A stretch of DNA of 64,000 nt from Streptomyces sp. HUAS ZL42 (GCF_040782645.1 NZ_CP160403.1:3596001-3660000), one strand, 5' to 3'; shown: positions 51,233 through 60,063, numbered from the stretch's first letter. The notes: generated by a model not told the origin, from the letters alone. Numbers and translations: made by a program.

Positions 51233-51312
51233 CGGGCCGCTCCCGGGGTGTGCGTTCCGGCGGCTCCGGGTGCGCCTTGGGCGCCGGATGCTCCGGGTCG
51301 GGAGGTGGTCAT
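51229..51312 (-). CDS. 27-aa ORF coupled to the epimerase gene
   Basis: A very short ORF (27 codons) with a strong site GAAGGAG 9 nt before its ATG. It encodes a Gly/Ala/Pro/Thr-rich peptide starting MTTSRPGASGAQ. Its TGA overlaps the epimerase ATG. The epimerase has no good ribosome site of its own, so this ORF probably delivers ribosomes to it, or makes a micropeptide. It lies 70 bp after the membrane-protein gene. Confidence 0.55.
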   Translation of the reverse strand: MTTSRPGASGAQGAPGAAGTHTPGAAR

Positions 51313-51382
51313 CTGGTGTTCTCCTTCAGGGACGGTGCGGATGCCTGCGAGGGTCGGGGGGAGCGCGGTCGGCGGCGTCGCG

Positions 51383-52681
51383 TCACCATGGTTCGTCCGG
51401 TCGCACGTGGGCCGAGGCCCGGGTGAGCCGGCGGGTGGCGTGGACGAGCAGGGCCAGGGCCGCAGCTCCGCAGACGAGGGCCGGGACGCCGGCCGGGCCC
51501 CAGGTGTGCACGAGGGTCTCGGCGGGGACGGCCAGGAAGCCGCAGCCGGGAAGGCGCCCTGCGAAGACCGTGGTCAGCGTGGCGGCTTCGGTCATGGCCG
51601 TGGCCGCGAGGACGACCGCCGGGGCATGGGTGAAGCCGTGGACGGTGAGGAGGCGGGCGAGCAGGAGGAGCGCACCGAGGGTGAGAACCTCGGCGTAGGC
51701 GGCGGGCTGGCCCAGGGCGGTGGCGCACAGGGCGAGCAGAGCCGCGAGCGCGCACAGGAACAGGGCGAACGTGCCGAGCAGCAGCGGTCGCACGGAGGCG
51801 GCGAACTCCTCCAGGCCGCGGCTCGCGGCGAGTCTGCGGCGCGCGCCGGTGGCGAACAGGTGGGCGGTCCAGGCCGCGGGAGTGCAGGCCAGCGCGAGGG
51901 CCAGGAGGGAGGCGGTGGGGGCGAGCGGCCAGGAGCCTTCGGCCGTGCCGGTCGGTAGCCCGTCGGGGCCGCCTTCGAGGGCTGTCCGGAGCAGGCCGCC
52001 GCCCAGCGCGGCGTAGGCGAGGAGCCAGATGGTCCAGGGGGCGGTGGCGTGCGGGACCGCATGCGGGCCGTGCTGCGCGCTCAGCGGGCCGCGGCGCAGG
52101 GCCGCGCGCAGGCCGAGGGCCACGGCGAGGATGCCCCCGACGGCCACGAGGAGGTGCGGCCGCCCCCTGGTGAGGCTCAGCCCGACCATGGTCGCGGCGC
52201 ACAGCGCACCCGGCACGAGGGTCAGCAGGGTCCAGCCCACGCCGGGCCGCGGGAGCACGGGCGGCTCGGGGCATCGGGGTGTCTCTCCGTCCCGGGGGAC
52301 ACGGGCGTACATCTCCTCTGCGAGGGAGAAGACATCGCGATGGCGGAAGCGTGCCGCGGTCCGGTCGGTGACGCCGTGGGCCTCCAGGCCCGCGGCGATC
52401 TCCAAGGGGTCGACGGCCCGTTCGCACAATTCGCGGTGGCGGTGCATCAGGCCCTTCACGGGATCCGCGGCACCACGGCGGGGGGCTGCAGCGGCCGGTT
52501 TGCGGGCGGCCGCCGGGCCTCCGGCAGATGCGGCTTCCGTGTCCGCGCTGCCGCCTTCCGGTTCGGACGGGGTCGGCTCGGGGGCCCCCGTCTCCTCCGC
52601 GAGCCACTCCTCCGACGGCTCGTCCCACGCCCCGGGGCTCCCCGGTGTCCCGGGCCGGTCCAGTTCGCCGAGACCACTCAT
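51383..52681 (-). CDS. Polytopic membrane protein of the polysaccharide operon
   Basis: A 432-aa protein. Residues 1-75 are acidic, Pro/Ala-rich and disordered. Residues 75-130 form a small soluble domain (LCERAVDPLEIAAGLEAHGV, RFRHRDVFSLAEEMYARVPR). About eight transmembrane helices follow from 150 to 425. No family is recognised with certainty. Its ATG overlaps the glycosyltransferase stop codon (ATGA), so it is made together with it. A role in glycan export or as membrane anchor, analogous to PelG, is inference only. Confidence 0.7.
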   Translation of the reverse strand: MSGLGELDRPGTPGSPGAWDEPSEEWLAEETGAPEPTPSEPEGGSADTEAASAGGPAAARKPAAAAPRRGAADPVKGLMHRHRELCERAVDPLEIAAGLEAHGVTDRTAARFRHRDVFSLAEEMYARVPRDGETPRCPEPPVLPRPGVGWTLLTLVPGALCAATMVGLSLTRGRPHLLVAVGGILAVALGLRAALRRGPLSAQHGPHAVPHATAPWTIWLLAYAALGGGLLRTALEGGPDGLPTGTAEGSWPLAPTASLLALALACTPAAWTAHLFATGARRRLAASRGLEEFAASVRPLLLGTFALFLCALAALLALCATALGQPAAYAEVLTLGALLLLARLLTVHGFTHAPAVVLAATAMTEAATLTTVFAGRLPGCGFLAVPAETLVHTWGPAGVPALVCGAAALALLVHATRRLTRASAHVRPDEPW

Positions 52682-54336
52682 CGCGCTCCCTCCCCGGCGG
52701 ACATCGCAGGCATGCCGCCCCCGCCCACGCCGTGGGGTGCCGGGCCGGTCCAGCGGCCGGGCAGGTGGGCCTCCGCGGGAACGGAGAACGGCAGCGGCTC
52801 CCCCGTGGCGTCGAGGACGACCCGCGTGACCGGGCAGTGCGAGACGATCTCCAGGTAAATGCCGTGAAATGCCGCGACGTTCTGTTCGGCAGTGAACAGT
52901 TCGAGTGCGCGGGCGCGCGCGGCGGCGCCGAGGCGCTCACGGCGCTCGGGGTCGCGCAGCAGTGCCATGCACGCCTCGGCGAGCGCCCGCGGATTGCGCG
53001 GGGGGACGACCAGCCCGGTGCCGCCGATGACCTCCACCACCGCGCCGACGTCGGTCGACACCGTCGCGCGGCCGCAGAACATCGCCTCGACCAGGCCGAT
53101 CGGGAAGCCCTCGACGACGCTGGACAGGACGGCCACGGCGCCCGCGGCATACGCGTCGGCCAGGGTCGGAGCATCCGGGCCGCCGGTCTCCTCGAAGGAC
53201 ACCGGGTTGTCACCCACGGCGTGCGGGCCCTCCGCCTCGTCGGGGAAGAGCTGCGCGGCGAGCGCCTTGCAGTGACCGAGGTAGGCCGCGCCCTCGGCCC
53301 CCGCGGGGGTGCCGATGACGCGCAGACGGGTCTTCGGCTCCTCCTTGCGGATCTCCGCGAAGGCGTGCAGCAGCGACACCAGGTCCTTGGCCGGTTCCAC
53401 CCGGCCGACCCAGACCAGCGTGTCCGGGTCGGCGCACTCCGAGGACTCGCCGACCTCGGCGAAGCAGGACGCGTCCATACCCGGGTAGACGGTGCGGATC
53501 TTGTCGCGGTCCGCGCCGCAGTGCTCCTGCCAGCGGCGGGCGTGCGCATTGCCGGGCGTGATGCGGGCTGCCTGCCGGTAGACCTCGGCGGCCAGCCGGC
53601 CCTGGAAGGCGGCAAGCAGGGACCGCACCGCGGGCGCGGACTCCGGGGACGTGAGGTAGTGCGTGCGCAGCCGCACGCCGTACTCGGTCACCAGCAGCGG
53701 TACGCCCGAGAAGTGCCGGGCGAGCAGTCCGGGCAGCGCGGCCGCGCCTCCCGACGTGGCATGACACAGGTCGACCGAGCCGAGGCTGTCGTCCTCGTAC
53801 CAGTCGAGCGAGAGGGGGCGCAGGGCTCGTTCCAGGTGCGCGGCCACGGCGAGCAGATCCGGTACGCGAGCCTCGCGCGCCGTACGCAGCGCACCGGGCG
53901 CCCGACATGCGCGCTCCAGGGCACGTACGGCGGTTTCGGAGCGGAGTGCGCCGACGAGACCGCCCTCGTCGCGGGCGAGTTCGGCGAGCCCGTACAGCGC
54001 GCTGCCGAAACGGTCCGCCTCAGCGGCCGGCTCCTGCGCGGAGGGCGCCGCGCACAGTGCTGCCACGAGGTCGCCGTAGTGCTCGGCGAACCTCCGGCGC
54101 GCGCCGCGCGCATACACGACCCCGTCGTCCTCGGCCGTCCACAGCGGCGCCGTCCGCACCCGGCGGACCTGCGGCGGCAGGTCGACCCAGCCCTCGTCCT
54201 CCTGGCGTTCGCTGCGGCTGAGCGCGTGGATGTCGAACTCGTGCTGCCCGAGCCCGCGCACGAGCCGGTCGCACCAGAGTCCGGCGTCACCGCTCACATA
54301 TGGATAGCCACCCTCCGTAAGCAGTCCGATGCGCAC
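52678..54336 (-). CDS. PelF-like glycosyltransferase (DUF3492 + GT4)
   Basis: Cytoplasmic GT-B glycosyltransferase of 552 aa. The N-terminal domain opens with LTEGGYPYVSGDAGLWCDRL, the signature of the DUF3492 part of PelF, the Pel-polysaccharide polymerase. The C-terminal GT4 domain has the nucleotide-binding WVGRVEPAKD (about 305) and the E-x7-E motif EGFPIGLVEAM (about 430). Residues after 500 form a short Pro/Gly-rich tail. It is the first gene of an operon with a membrane protein, epimerase and spherulin-4-like protein, supporting a role in making an extracellular polysaccharide. Confidence 0.85.
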   Translation of the reverse strand: MRIGLLTEGGYPYVSGDAGLWCDRLVRGLGQHEFDIHALSRSERQEDEGWVDLPPQVRRVRTAPLWTAEDDGVVYARGARRRFAEHYGDLVAALCAAPSAQEPAAEADRFGSALYGLAELARDEGGLVGALRSETAVRALERACRAPGALRTAREARVPDLLAVAAHLERALRPLSLDWYEDDSLGSVDLCHATSGGAAALPGLLARHFSGVPLLVTEYGVRLRTHYLTSPESAPAVRSLLAAFQGRLAAEVYRQAARITPGNAHARRWQEHCGADRDKIRTVYPGMDASCFAEVGESSECADPDTLVWVGRVEPAKDLVSLLHAFAEIRKEEPKTRLRVIGTPAGAEGAAYLGHCKALAAQLFPDEAEGPHAVGDNPVSFEETGGPDAPTLADAYAAGAVAVLSSVVEGFPIGLVEAMFCGRATVSTDVGAVVEVIGGTGLVVPPRNPRALAEACMALLRDPERRERLGAAARARALELFTAEQNVAAFHGIYLEIVSHCPVTRVVLDATGEPLPFSVPAEAHLPGRWTGPAPHGVGGGGMPAMSAGEGAR

Positions 54337-54415
54337 GAGTGCACCCCCGATCTCCCGTCTGGGGAGCCGCCGTTGGCTCGGCGGCTCGCAGCGGGACGAA
54401 CGTATGCGGACATGA

Positions 54416-54451
54416 CGGTGGCGCGACGGACGGTTGTCCGTCGCGCCACCG
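54416..54451 (-). terminator. Hairpin after the DUF3152 gene
   Basis: A perfect 16-bp stem (54416-54431 with 54436-54451) and a 4-nt loop, about 75 bp downstream of the DUF3152 stop codon and 80 bp before the glycosyltransferase start. No other gene is supported in 54337-54526. Confidence 0.75.
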
Positions 54452-54526
54452 AAAGGGGTGAACCCTCGTAACTTTCCCGCACGGACCGCGTTCGGTCACG
54501 CTAAGAGATCAGATGGCGACGCCCCG

Positions 54527-56035
54527 TCATTCCCCTGGGTACGGCCAGGGATTGGCCTTGCAGTGGATTCCGCCGTGGTCGAGGAACTTGGTCTGCTGCT
54601 GCATGACCGGGGCGAGTTCGCCGTCCTTGTTGCAGGTGACGTGGTGGTTGCCGAGGCGGTGGCCGACCTCGTGGTTGATCAGCATCTGCCGGTAGGCGTG
54701 GATCTGGTCACCGTATGTCTTCGAGCCCTGCGCCCAGCGATAGGCGTTGATCATCACGCGTTCGGTGGAGGCGGAGTCGCAGGAGACGTTGTCCTCGGTC
54801 GTGTCCAGGCCGGACTTGGCGCACCAGAAGGCGGTGGTGCCCGGGCTGGCGAGGGTGATCACGAAGTCGGGCTTGCCGGAGTAGATGCGCTCGAAGGTGC
54901 GGGCACCGTTGTGGGCCCAGCTCCGGTCGTCGTTCAGCGTCTTCTGCACGGCCTGCGCGAACAGTTCACCGTCGAGGCCGAGCCCCTGCTCGACGTCGAC
55001 GCGGTAGGTGTACTTCTGCCCTTTGCCGGGTGCTTTGTCGACGCCGGGTACCGCGTCGAACTTTCCCGAGCCCTTCAGTGTGGGGCTGAGCGCGTACGTC
55101 TGGTCCATCTTCTGGTCGTACGTCAGCGTCTCCATGCCGGGTGACGCGGACTGGCTCGGCCGGTCGTCCCCGCGGGACGCGGGGTCGCGGGCGTCCCGGG
55201 CCTGGTCGGTGGCGGACTGCGACCGCACAGCGCTGTCGTCGCTCCCGTGCGTGACCTGTCCGGCCACGATGACGGCGAGGACGGTGGTGACGGCGGCGGC
55301 CGCGATGCCGGTGAAGGCGCGACCCTTGCCGCCCTTGGCCGGCGCGGGCTCGCCGGCCGGCGGGACGTCGTCGCCGGTGTCGTTCTCGATCCCGGGTCCG
55401 GTGTCCCAGTCGGTGACGGCGGCGTGGGGGTCCGCGGTGTGCACGGAGGCGAGCGTACGGGGCGTGGCGGCGGAGGTGGCGCGACGCGCGAAGACGTCGT
55501 CGTCCTCGGCGAAGGCGTCGAGGTAGTCCTGCCGCGGGGCCGCCGCGGGCGTCGGCGCGGTCCGCTGGCGCGGTAAGGCGGGACCGGCCGACCCGGCGGC
55601 CCCGGCCCGCCCGCTCAACTGGCCCCAGCCGCCGCCGTGTTCACGCTGCTCGGGATGCCCGCCGCGAACCTGGGGGACGCCGTGGGCCGGAGTGCCGTCG
55701 GGGTAACGAGGGAAGCCGTGCGCGGGAGTGCCGTCGGGCAGCCTCGGAAAGCCGTGCGCGGGAGTGCCGTCAGGCAGACGTGGCACACCACGCGCGGGAG
55801 TGCCGTCAGGCAGCCGCGGAACACCACGCGCGGGAGTGCCATCGGGCAGCCTCGGGAAACCGTGCGCCGGGGTGCCGTCGGGCAGCCGCGGCCCTCCGTA
55901 CCCGGGCCCCGGTCCCCCACCCACGGGGGGCGCTCCCGGCACCCGACGCTGCCCCGCAGAGTCCGCTTTATTGCCTTTTGGTGCAGCCTTGGGCGCGCTC
56001 TTGGGAGCAGGTCCACGTCGGCTGTGGCGTCCCAC
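54527..56035 (-). CDS. DUF3152 protein with metzincin-type zinc motif
   Basis: A 502-aa membrane-anchored protein. Residues 1-40 are basic. Residues 50-125 are six or so 12-residue repeats of the type PRLPDGTPAHGF. An acidic region leads to one transmembrane helix (about 235-258, ending AVIVAGQVTH). The external DUF3152 domain (about 310-502) contains HEVGHRLGNHH, which fits HExxHxxGxxH, the zinc-binding motif of metzincin proteases. Mycobacteria have a homologue near moeB1. It follows the alpha/beta hydrolase gene by 8 bp, so they are cotranscribed. Confidence 0.85.
   Translation of the reverse strand: MGRHSRRGPAPKSAPKAAPKGNKADSAGQRRVPGAPPVGGGPGPGYGGPRLPDGTPAHGFPRLPDGTPARGVPRLPDGTPARGVPRLPDGTPAHGFPRLPDGTPAHGFPRYPDGTPAHGVPQVRGGHPEQREHGGGWGQLSGRAGAAGSAGPALPRQRTAPTPAAAPRQDYLDAFAEDDDVFARRATSAATPRTLASVHTADPHAAVTDWDTGPGIENDTGDDVPPAGEPAPAKGGKGRAFTGIAAAAVTTVLAVIVAGQVTHGSDDSAVRSQSATDQARDARDPASRGDDRPSQSASPGMETLTYDQKMDQTYALSPTLKGSGKFDAVPGVDKAPGKGQKYTYRVDVEQGLGLDGELFAQAVQKTLNDDRSWAHNGARTFERIYSGKPDFVITLASPGTTAFWCAKSGLDTTEDNVSCDSASTERVMINAYRWAQGSKTYGDQIHAYRQMLINHEVGHRLGNHHVTCNKDGELAPVMQQQTKFLDHGGIHCKANPWPYPGE
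55680..55905. repeat. 36-bp in-frame tandem repeat array
   Basis: About six copies of a 36-bp unit containing GGAGTGCCGTC encode the Pro-Asp-Gly-Thr-Pro repeats of the DUF3152 protein. The copies differ at a few bases, so copy number may vary between strains. Confidence 0.85.
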
Positions 56036-56043
56036 GTCGCGTC

Positions 56044-57129
56044 TCAGCTCCCCGCGCCAGTGTTGCCCGATGCCTTGGCATCATCCTCGGATGTGCTCCC
56101 GGCGTCATCACCTGACACACCCTCGGCCTCACGGCCGGCCCCGGGGGCACTCGGGGACTCACCGCCCCCCGCAGCCCCCTGCGTATCCTTCAGCAGCTCC
56201 CGAAACGCCGTCGCCACCGTCTCCGGATACTCCATCATCGCGACGTGACCGGCCTCCGGCAGCGTGACGAGCCGTGAGTCGCGGAACGCGCGCGCCGCCC
56301 TCTGGGCCATGCGGAAGCCGACGAGCTGGTCGCGGCCGCCGTAGACGAGGAGCGTCGGAGCGAGGACCCGTTCGGCCTGGCGCCACAGACCGTGCTGGCC
56401 GCCCAGTGTGTACGCGTTGACGAGCCCGCGCGCGGACCGCGTCATCGCATCCCAGAAGTACGGCAGCTCCAGCCGCCGTTCCAGCTCCTCCACCGCATGC
56501 CGGAACGCCTCGGGCGTCACCCGCCCGGGGTCCCCGTAGCAGAGTGCCATGACACCCCGCACCCGCTGCTCAGCCGTCCATTCCCTGGTGAACCGGGTGA
56601 AGAGCGCGGCCGCGCCCGGCGCTCCGAGCAGCGCCGTCGGCACCGCGCTCCGCTGCACGCGCAGCTCCGGCAGCGCGGGCGAGACGAGCGTGAGGCTCCG
56701 GACGAGATCGGGCCGCACCGCGGCGACCCGCGTCGCGACGGCGCCACCGAGGGAGTTGCCGAAGAGATGCACGGGACCGCGCCGGGCCGCGTCGAGGTGG
56801 CGGATCACCGCACGCGCGTGCCCCGTCACGGAGTAGTCGCCGTCGTCAGGTGGCGGGGAGTCGCCGAAGCCGGGCAGGTCGACGGCCTCGCTCTCCACGA
56901 TGCCGTCCAGCAACATCATCAGCGCCGACCAGTTCTGCGAGGAACCGCCGAGGCCGTGCACGTACAGCGCGGGCGGCAGCCCCTCGCGCGCCGGCGGTCT
57001 CGACCGGACCGTCAGCGTGACTCCCGGCAGCCCGACCGACCTGAGCCGCTCGCCCTCCCCCACCCTGACGGGTGCCGTCTTCGGAAGCACACTGGTGGGC
57101 GGCACGGACGGCAGCTCGGTCGAAGACAT
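56044..57129 (-). CDS. Alpha/beta hydrolase
   Basis: A 361-aa alpha/beta-fold hydrolase. Key parts are YVHGLGGSSQNW (oxyanion, about residue 57), LPGFGDSPPP, nucleophile GNSLGGAV (about 124), Asp in YGGRDQL and His in EAGHVAMMEYPE. The last 45 residues are a Gly/Ser/Glu-rich disordered tail. There is no clear ribosome site, and a -10-like TAACAT ends 6 nt before the ATG, so the mRNA may be leaderless. First gene of a pair with the DUF3152 gene. Confidence 0.87.
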   Translation of the reverse strand: MSSTELPSVPPTSVLPKTAPVRVGEGERLRSVGLPGVTLTVRSRPPAREGLPPALYVHGLGGSSQNWSALMMLLDGIVESEAVDLPGFGDSPPPDDGDYSVTGHARAVIRHLDAARRGPVHLFGNSLGGAVATRVAAVRPDLVRSLTLVSPALPELRVQRSAVPTALLGAPGAAALFTRFTREWTAEQRVRGVMALCYGDPGRVTPEAFRHAVEELERRLELPYFWDAMTRSARGLVNAYTLGGQHGLWRQAERVLAPTLLVYGGRDQLVGFRMAQRAARAFRDSRLVTLPEAGHVAMMEYPETVATAFRELLKDTQGAAGGGESPSAPGAGREAEGVSGDDAGSTSEDDAKASGNTGAGS

Positions 57130-57376
57130 GCAGCAATGTTACGAGACGATCACGCCGCGGTTTGTGTGTTCGCGGTCACAGACTGATGGAGGATCAAGCA
57201 CGACCGGGCACACATCGCAGGTGACCGGACACGGATCGCACGAGCCCGTTCACAGATCGCGCAACCGCGACCGCGCATCGCATAGCGTCCGCAGCGGGTG
57301 TCTCCTAGGCTCGTACAGAGGGCACCCGCTGTGGCCCCTGCTTCTTCCAGGGACATTCGTAGGAAGGGAGCCCACC

Positions 57377-57601
57377 ATGGCCGTTGACCCGACCGACCCC
57401 GAGGCGCTCGAGGAGTTCGAGGAGGCGAACGCCGCGGACTTCGACGTCGAGGCCCCCGAGAACGACGCCGCGGAACAGCACGCGGACATCTCGCCGGACC
57501 GCGACGACCCCCTCGAGGGCGTGGACCCGGCCCGCGCGAACGAGGCCGACCTCGTCGAGCAGGCACGCGTCGTCTCCATCGACGAGGACGACTATCGCTG
57601 A
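57377..57601 (+). CDS. Small acidic protein
   Basis: A 74-aa soluble protein, very rich in Asp, Glu and Ala and with almost no basic residues; the C-terminus is VVSIDEDDYR. The ATG has GGAAGGGAG upstream and a possible -10 TAGGCT about 65 nt before it. Homologues of unknown function are common in Streptomyces as far as I recall. Possibly a chaperone-like or regulatory tail protein, but no function can be assigned. Confidence 0.8.
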   Translation: MAVDPTDPEALEEFEEANAADFDVEAPENDAAEQHADISPDRDDPLEGVDPARANEADLVEQARVVSIDEDDYR

Positions 57602-57809
57602 CGTCGACCACCGTCGACGAACCCCGGCACCGCGCTGAACAGGAAAGAGGCGACTTTTTGCCCCCTATGTCTGCGCTTGAAACCTTCTACAGCGCTTTCG
57701 TCACCGTCCGGTACGTGAAATTCTGCGCTCGCACCGCGCACACCACGGTTACCGAAAAGTACGATGGCGGCGCGGCGCACACCGCATGTGGACGATTTTG
57801 GGAGGCGGC

Positions 57810-58454
57810 GTGACAGCCATCGAGCAGACAGAGGCGGCACGCCCGCGGGGCACGCGCCTGCCGCGTCGAGCCCGACGGAACCAGTTGCTGGGCGCCGCCC
57901 AGGAAGTCTTCGTGGCACAGGGCTACCACGCGGCCGCGATGGACGACATCGCCGAGCGCGCCGGCGTCAGCAAGCCGGTCCTTTACCAGCACTTCCCGGG
58001 CAAGCTCGACCTCTACCTCGCCCTGCTGGACCAGCACTGCGAGTCGCTGATCCAGGCCGTGCGGGGGGCGCTCGCGTCGACGACCGACAACAAGCAGCGT
58101 GTACGGGCGACGATGGACGCGTACTTCGCGTACGTCGAGGACGACGGCGGCGCCTTCCGCCTGGTCTTCGAGTCGGACCTGACGAACGAGCCCGCGGTGC
58201 GCGAGCGCGTCGACAAGGTGACGAACGAGTGCGCCGAGGCGATCTGCGACGTCATCGCCGAGGACACCGGCCTCTCGCGCGCGGAGTCGATGCTGCTCGC
58301 CTCCGGTCTGGGCGGGCTCGCCCAGGTGGTGGCCCGCTCCTGGCTGCACAGCGACCGCAGTGTCCCGCGCGACCAGGCGGTCCAGCTGCTGGCCTCCCTG
58401 GCGTGGCGCGGCATCGCGGGATTCCCGCTGCACGGCACCGAACCGCACCACTGA
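57810..58454 (+). CDS. TetR-family transcriptional regulator
   Basis: A 214-aa regulator. The helix-turn-helix is at about residues 22-70 (GYHAAAMDDIAERAGVSKPVLYQHFPGKLDLY). The C-terminal domain is helical with GLGGLAQVVARSWL. A GTG with GGAGG at 5 nt spacing sets the start. A homologue precedes the DUF3107 gene in mycobacteria too, so it may control that gene, or lipid metabolism as many such regulators do. The target is not shown by the sequence. Confidence 0.88.
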   Translation: MTAIEQTEAARPRGTRLPRRARRNQLLGAAQEVFVAQGYHAAAMDDIAERAGVSKPVLYQHFPGKLDLYLALLDQHCESLIQAVRGALASTTDNKQRVRATMDAYFAYVEDDGGAFRLVFESDLTNEPAVRERVDKVTNECAEAICDVIAEDTGLSRAESMLLASGLGGLAQVVARSWLHSDRSVPRDQAVQLLASLAWRGIAGFPLHGTEPHH

Positions 58455-58600
58455 CTGACCCGGGGCCGGGAGTTTGTTCCCGTCCGCTGTTCGCTCCTGG
58501 CGTGCTGGCGCGGAGCGTGTACGTCCCCTCACCGGGCTAATGTGTGCTGCGTACGGCGCGGAAGGTCGCGCACTTCACTGACCGTCGGAGGGACATAGCC

Positions 58601-58828
58601 GTGGAGGTCAAGATCGGCGTGCAGCACGCGCCCCGCGAGATCGTTCTGGAGAGCGGTCAGAGTGCCGAGGAGGTCGAGCGGATCGTGGCCGAGGCACTGG
58701 CCGGGAAGTCGCAGCTGCTGACCCTCGTGGACGAGCACGGCCGCAAGGTCCTCGTCCCGGCCGAACGCCTCGCCTACGTCGAGCTCGGCGAGCCGGCCCC
58801 GCGCAAGGTGGGTTTCGGGGCGCTGTAG
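58601..58828 (+). CDS. DUF3107 family protein
   Basis: A 75-aa conserved actinobacterial protein (EVKIGVQHAPREIVLESGQS at the N-terminus, RLAYVELGEPAPRKVGFG at the C-terminus). The fold is probably a small alpha/beta domain; function unknown. The GTG at 58601 follows GGAGGG with 9 nt spacing. It is closed by a strong terminator at 58838-58884. Confidence 0.9.
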   Translation: MEVKIGVQHAPREIVLESGQSAEEVERIVAEALAGKSQLLTLVDEHGRKVLVPAERLAYVELGEPAPRKVGFGAL

Positions 58829-58837
58829 ACAGACAGC

Positions 58838-58884
58838 ACGCGTGGGGCCCGGCGACGGAAAGTCGCCGGGCCCCACGCGTTTTT
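58838..58884 (+). terminator. Strong intrinsic terminator after DUF3107
   Basis: A perfect 19-bp stem (58838-58856 with 58862-58880), 5-nt loop GGAAA, followed by TTTTT. Confidence 0.95.
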
Positions 58885-58997
58885 CCCCGTCTCACAGGGA
58901 GCGCGGGGCGCACGCACAGGGAGGATTGCATTCCGCAGGCCACGGGTATGACGGGCTACGACCGTAGCGAGCAGTGTGGCCGTGTGGGAGGGACCCC

Positions 58998-59270
58998 ATG
59001 ATGTTGTTCGAAGCACTCGGCTCCGCACTCCTCGGTCTCCTGCTGGCGTGGACCGCGGTCCACCGGCTCTCCCACCGCCTGCCCGCTCGTTCCCTGGTGC
59101 TGACCACGGGTGTCGCCGGAGCCCTCATCGGTGCCTTCGTCACGCACAGCGCCCTGGGCCCCGGCAACTTCCTGCTGATCCTCGTCGGCGCGGCGATCGT
59201 CTCCGCGGCCTCGCTGTCCCTGCTGCTGCGCCCCACGGGAAGACTCCGCCGACGATCGGCACCGGCGTAG
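58998..59270 (+). CDS. Small integral membrane protein
   Basis: A 90-aa protein with about three hydrophobic helices (LGSALLGLLLAWTAVHRL, LVLTTGVAGALIGAFV, FLLILVGAAIVSAASLSLLL) and a basic C-terminal tail. Two adjacent ATGs follow GGGAGGG; either may start. It converges on the ferritin-like gene, leaving 37 bp. Function unknown. Confidence 0.75.
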   Translation: MMLFEALGSALLGLLLAWTAVHRLSHRLPARSLVLTTGVAGALIGAFVTHSALGPGNFLLILVGAAIVSAASLSLLLRPTGRLRRRSAPA

Positions 59271-59307
59271 GGGCCGCGGGTCCTAGGCCGCCAGCCCGCG
59301 ACAGGTC

Positions 59308-60063
59308 CTAGGCCGCCAGCCCCAGCGCCGCCATCCGCTTCGTGTGCGCCTCGGTGATGCGGGAGAACATCTTGCCGACCTCGGCGAGGTCGAAGCCGTC
59401 CGCGACGCCGCCCACGAGCATGGTGGAGAGCGCGTCCCGGTCCGCGACGACCCGCTGGGACTGCGACAGGGCCTCGCCCATCAGCCGCCGTGCCCACAGC
59501 GCGAGCCGCCCGCCCACGCGCGGGTCGGCGTCGATCGCGGCACGCACCCGGTCGACGGCGAAACCGGCGTGCCCGGTGTCGTCGAGGACGGCCAGCACGA
59601 GGGCGCGGGTGTCGGAGTCGAGACGGGCCGCGACCTCGCGGTAGAAGTCGCTGGCGATGGAGTCGCCGACGTACGCCTTGACGAGTCCCTCCAGCCAGTC
59701 CGAGGGCGCCGTCTGCTTGTGGAAGCCGTCGAGCGCGGCGACGAAGGGCTCCATCGCGCGCGTGGGCTCCTCACCGATCTCCGTGAGCCGGTCACGCAGC
59801 CGCTCGAAGTGGTGGAACTCGGCCGACGCCATCTTCGCCAGCTCCGCCTTGTCCTCCAGCGTCGGCGCCAGCTTGGCGTCTTCCGCGAGCCGCTCGAACG
59901 CCGCCAGCTCGCCGTACGCGAGCGCGCCGAGCAGGTCGACGACCGCGGCCCGGTACTGCGGATCGGCGGAGGCCTTCGCCCAGTCCTGGGCGGCGACTCC
60001 TGAGTGTTCGGCGGGTTCGGGGGCTGCGTCGGAGGCGTTCTCAGGCTTGTCAGAGGTCGTCAT
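59308..60063 (-). CDS. Ferritin-like fold protein
   Basis: A 251-aa four-helix-bundle protein of the ferritin-like/MiaE-like type. Helices carry metal-ligand-like Glu/His spacing: GELAAFERLAED, then ASAEFHHFERL (ExxH), and later DFYREVAARL and DDTGHAGF. This would suit a di-iron centre. A mycobacterial homologue lies beside the rhlE-type helicase gene, as here. The ATG at 60063 lacks a clear ribosome site. Two 24-bp-spaced direct repeats lie upstream at 60109-60157. Confidence 0.8.
   Translation of the reverse strand: MTTSDKPENASDAAPEPAEHSGVAAQDWAKASADPQYRAAVVDLLGALAYGELAAFERLAEDAKLAPTLEDKAELAKMASAEFHHFERLRDRLTEIGEEPTRAMEPFVAALDGFHKQTAPSDWLEGLVKAYVGDSIASDFYREVAARLDSDTRALVLAVLDDTGHAGFAVDRVRAAIDADPRVGGRLALWARRLMGEALSQSQRVVADRDALSTMLVGGVADGFDLAEVGKMFSRITEAHTKRMAALGLAA

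Noticed and set aside
51309..53615. A 768-codon minus-strand frame over the glycosyltransferase and membrane protein
   Set aside because: It is a shifted frame rich in Arg/Pro/Ser, overlapping two genes with clear domain or membrane patterns.
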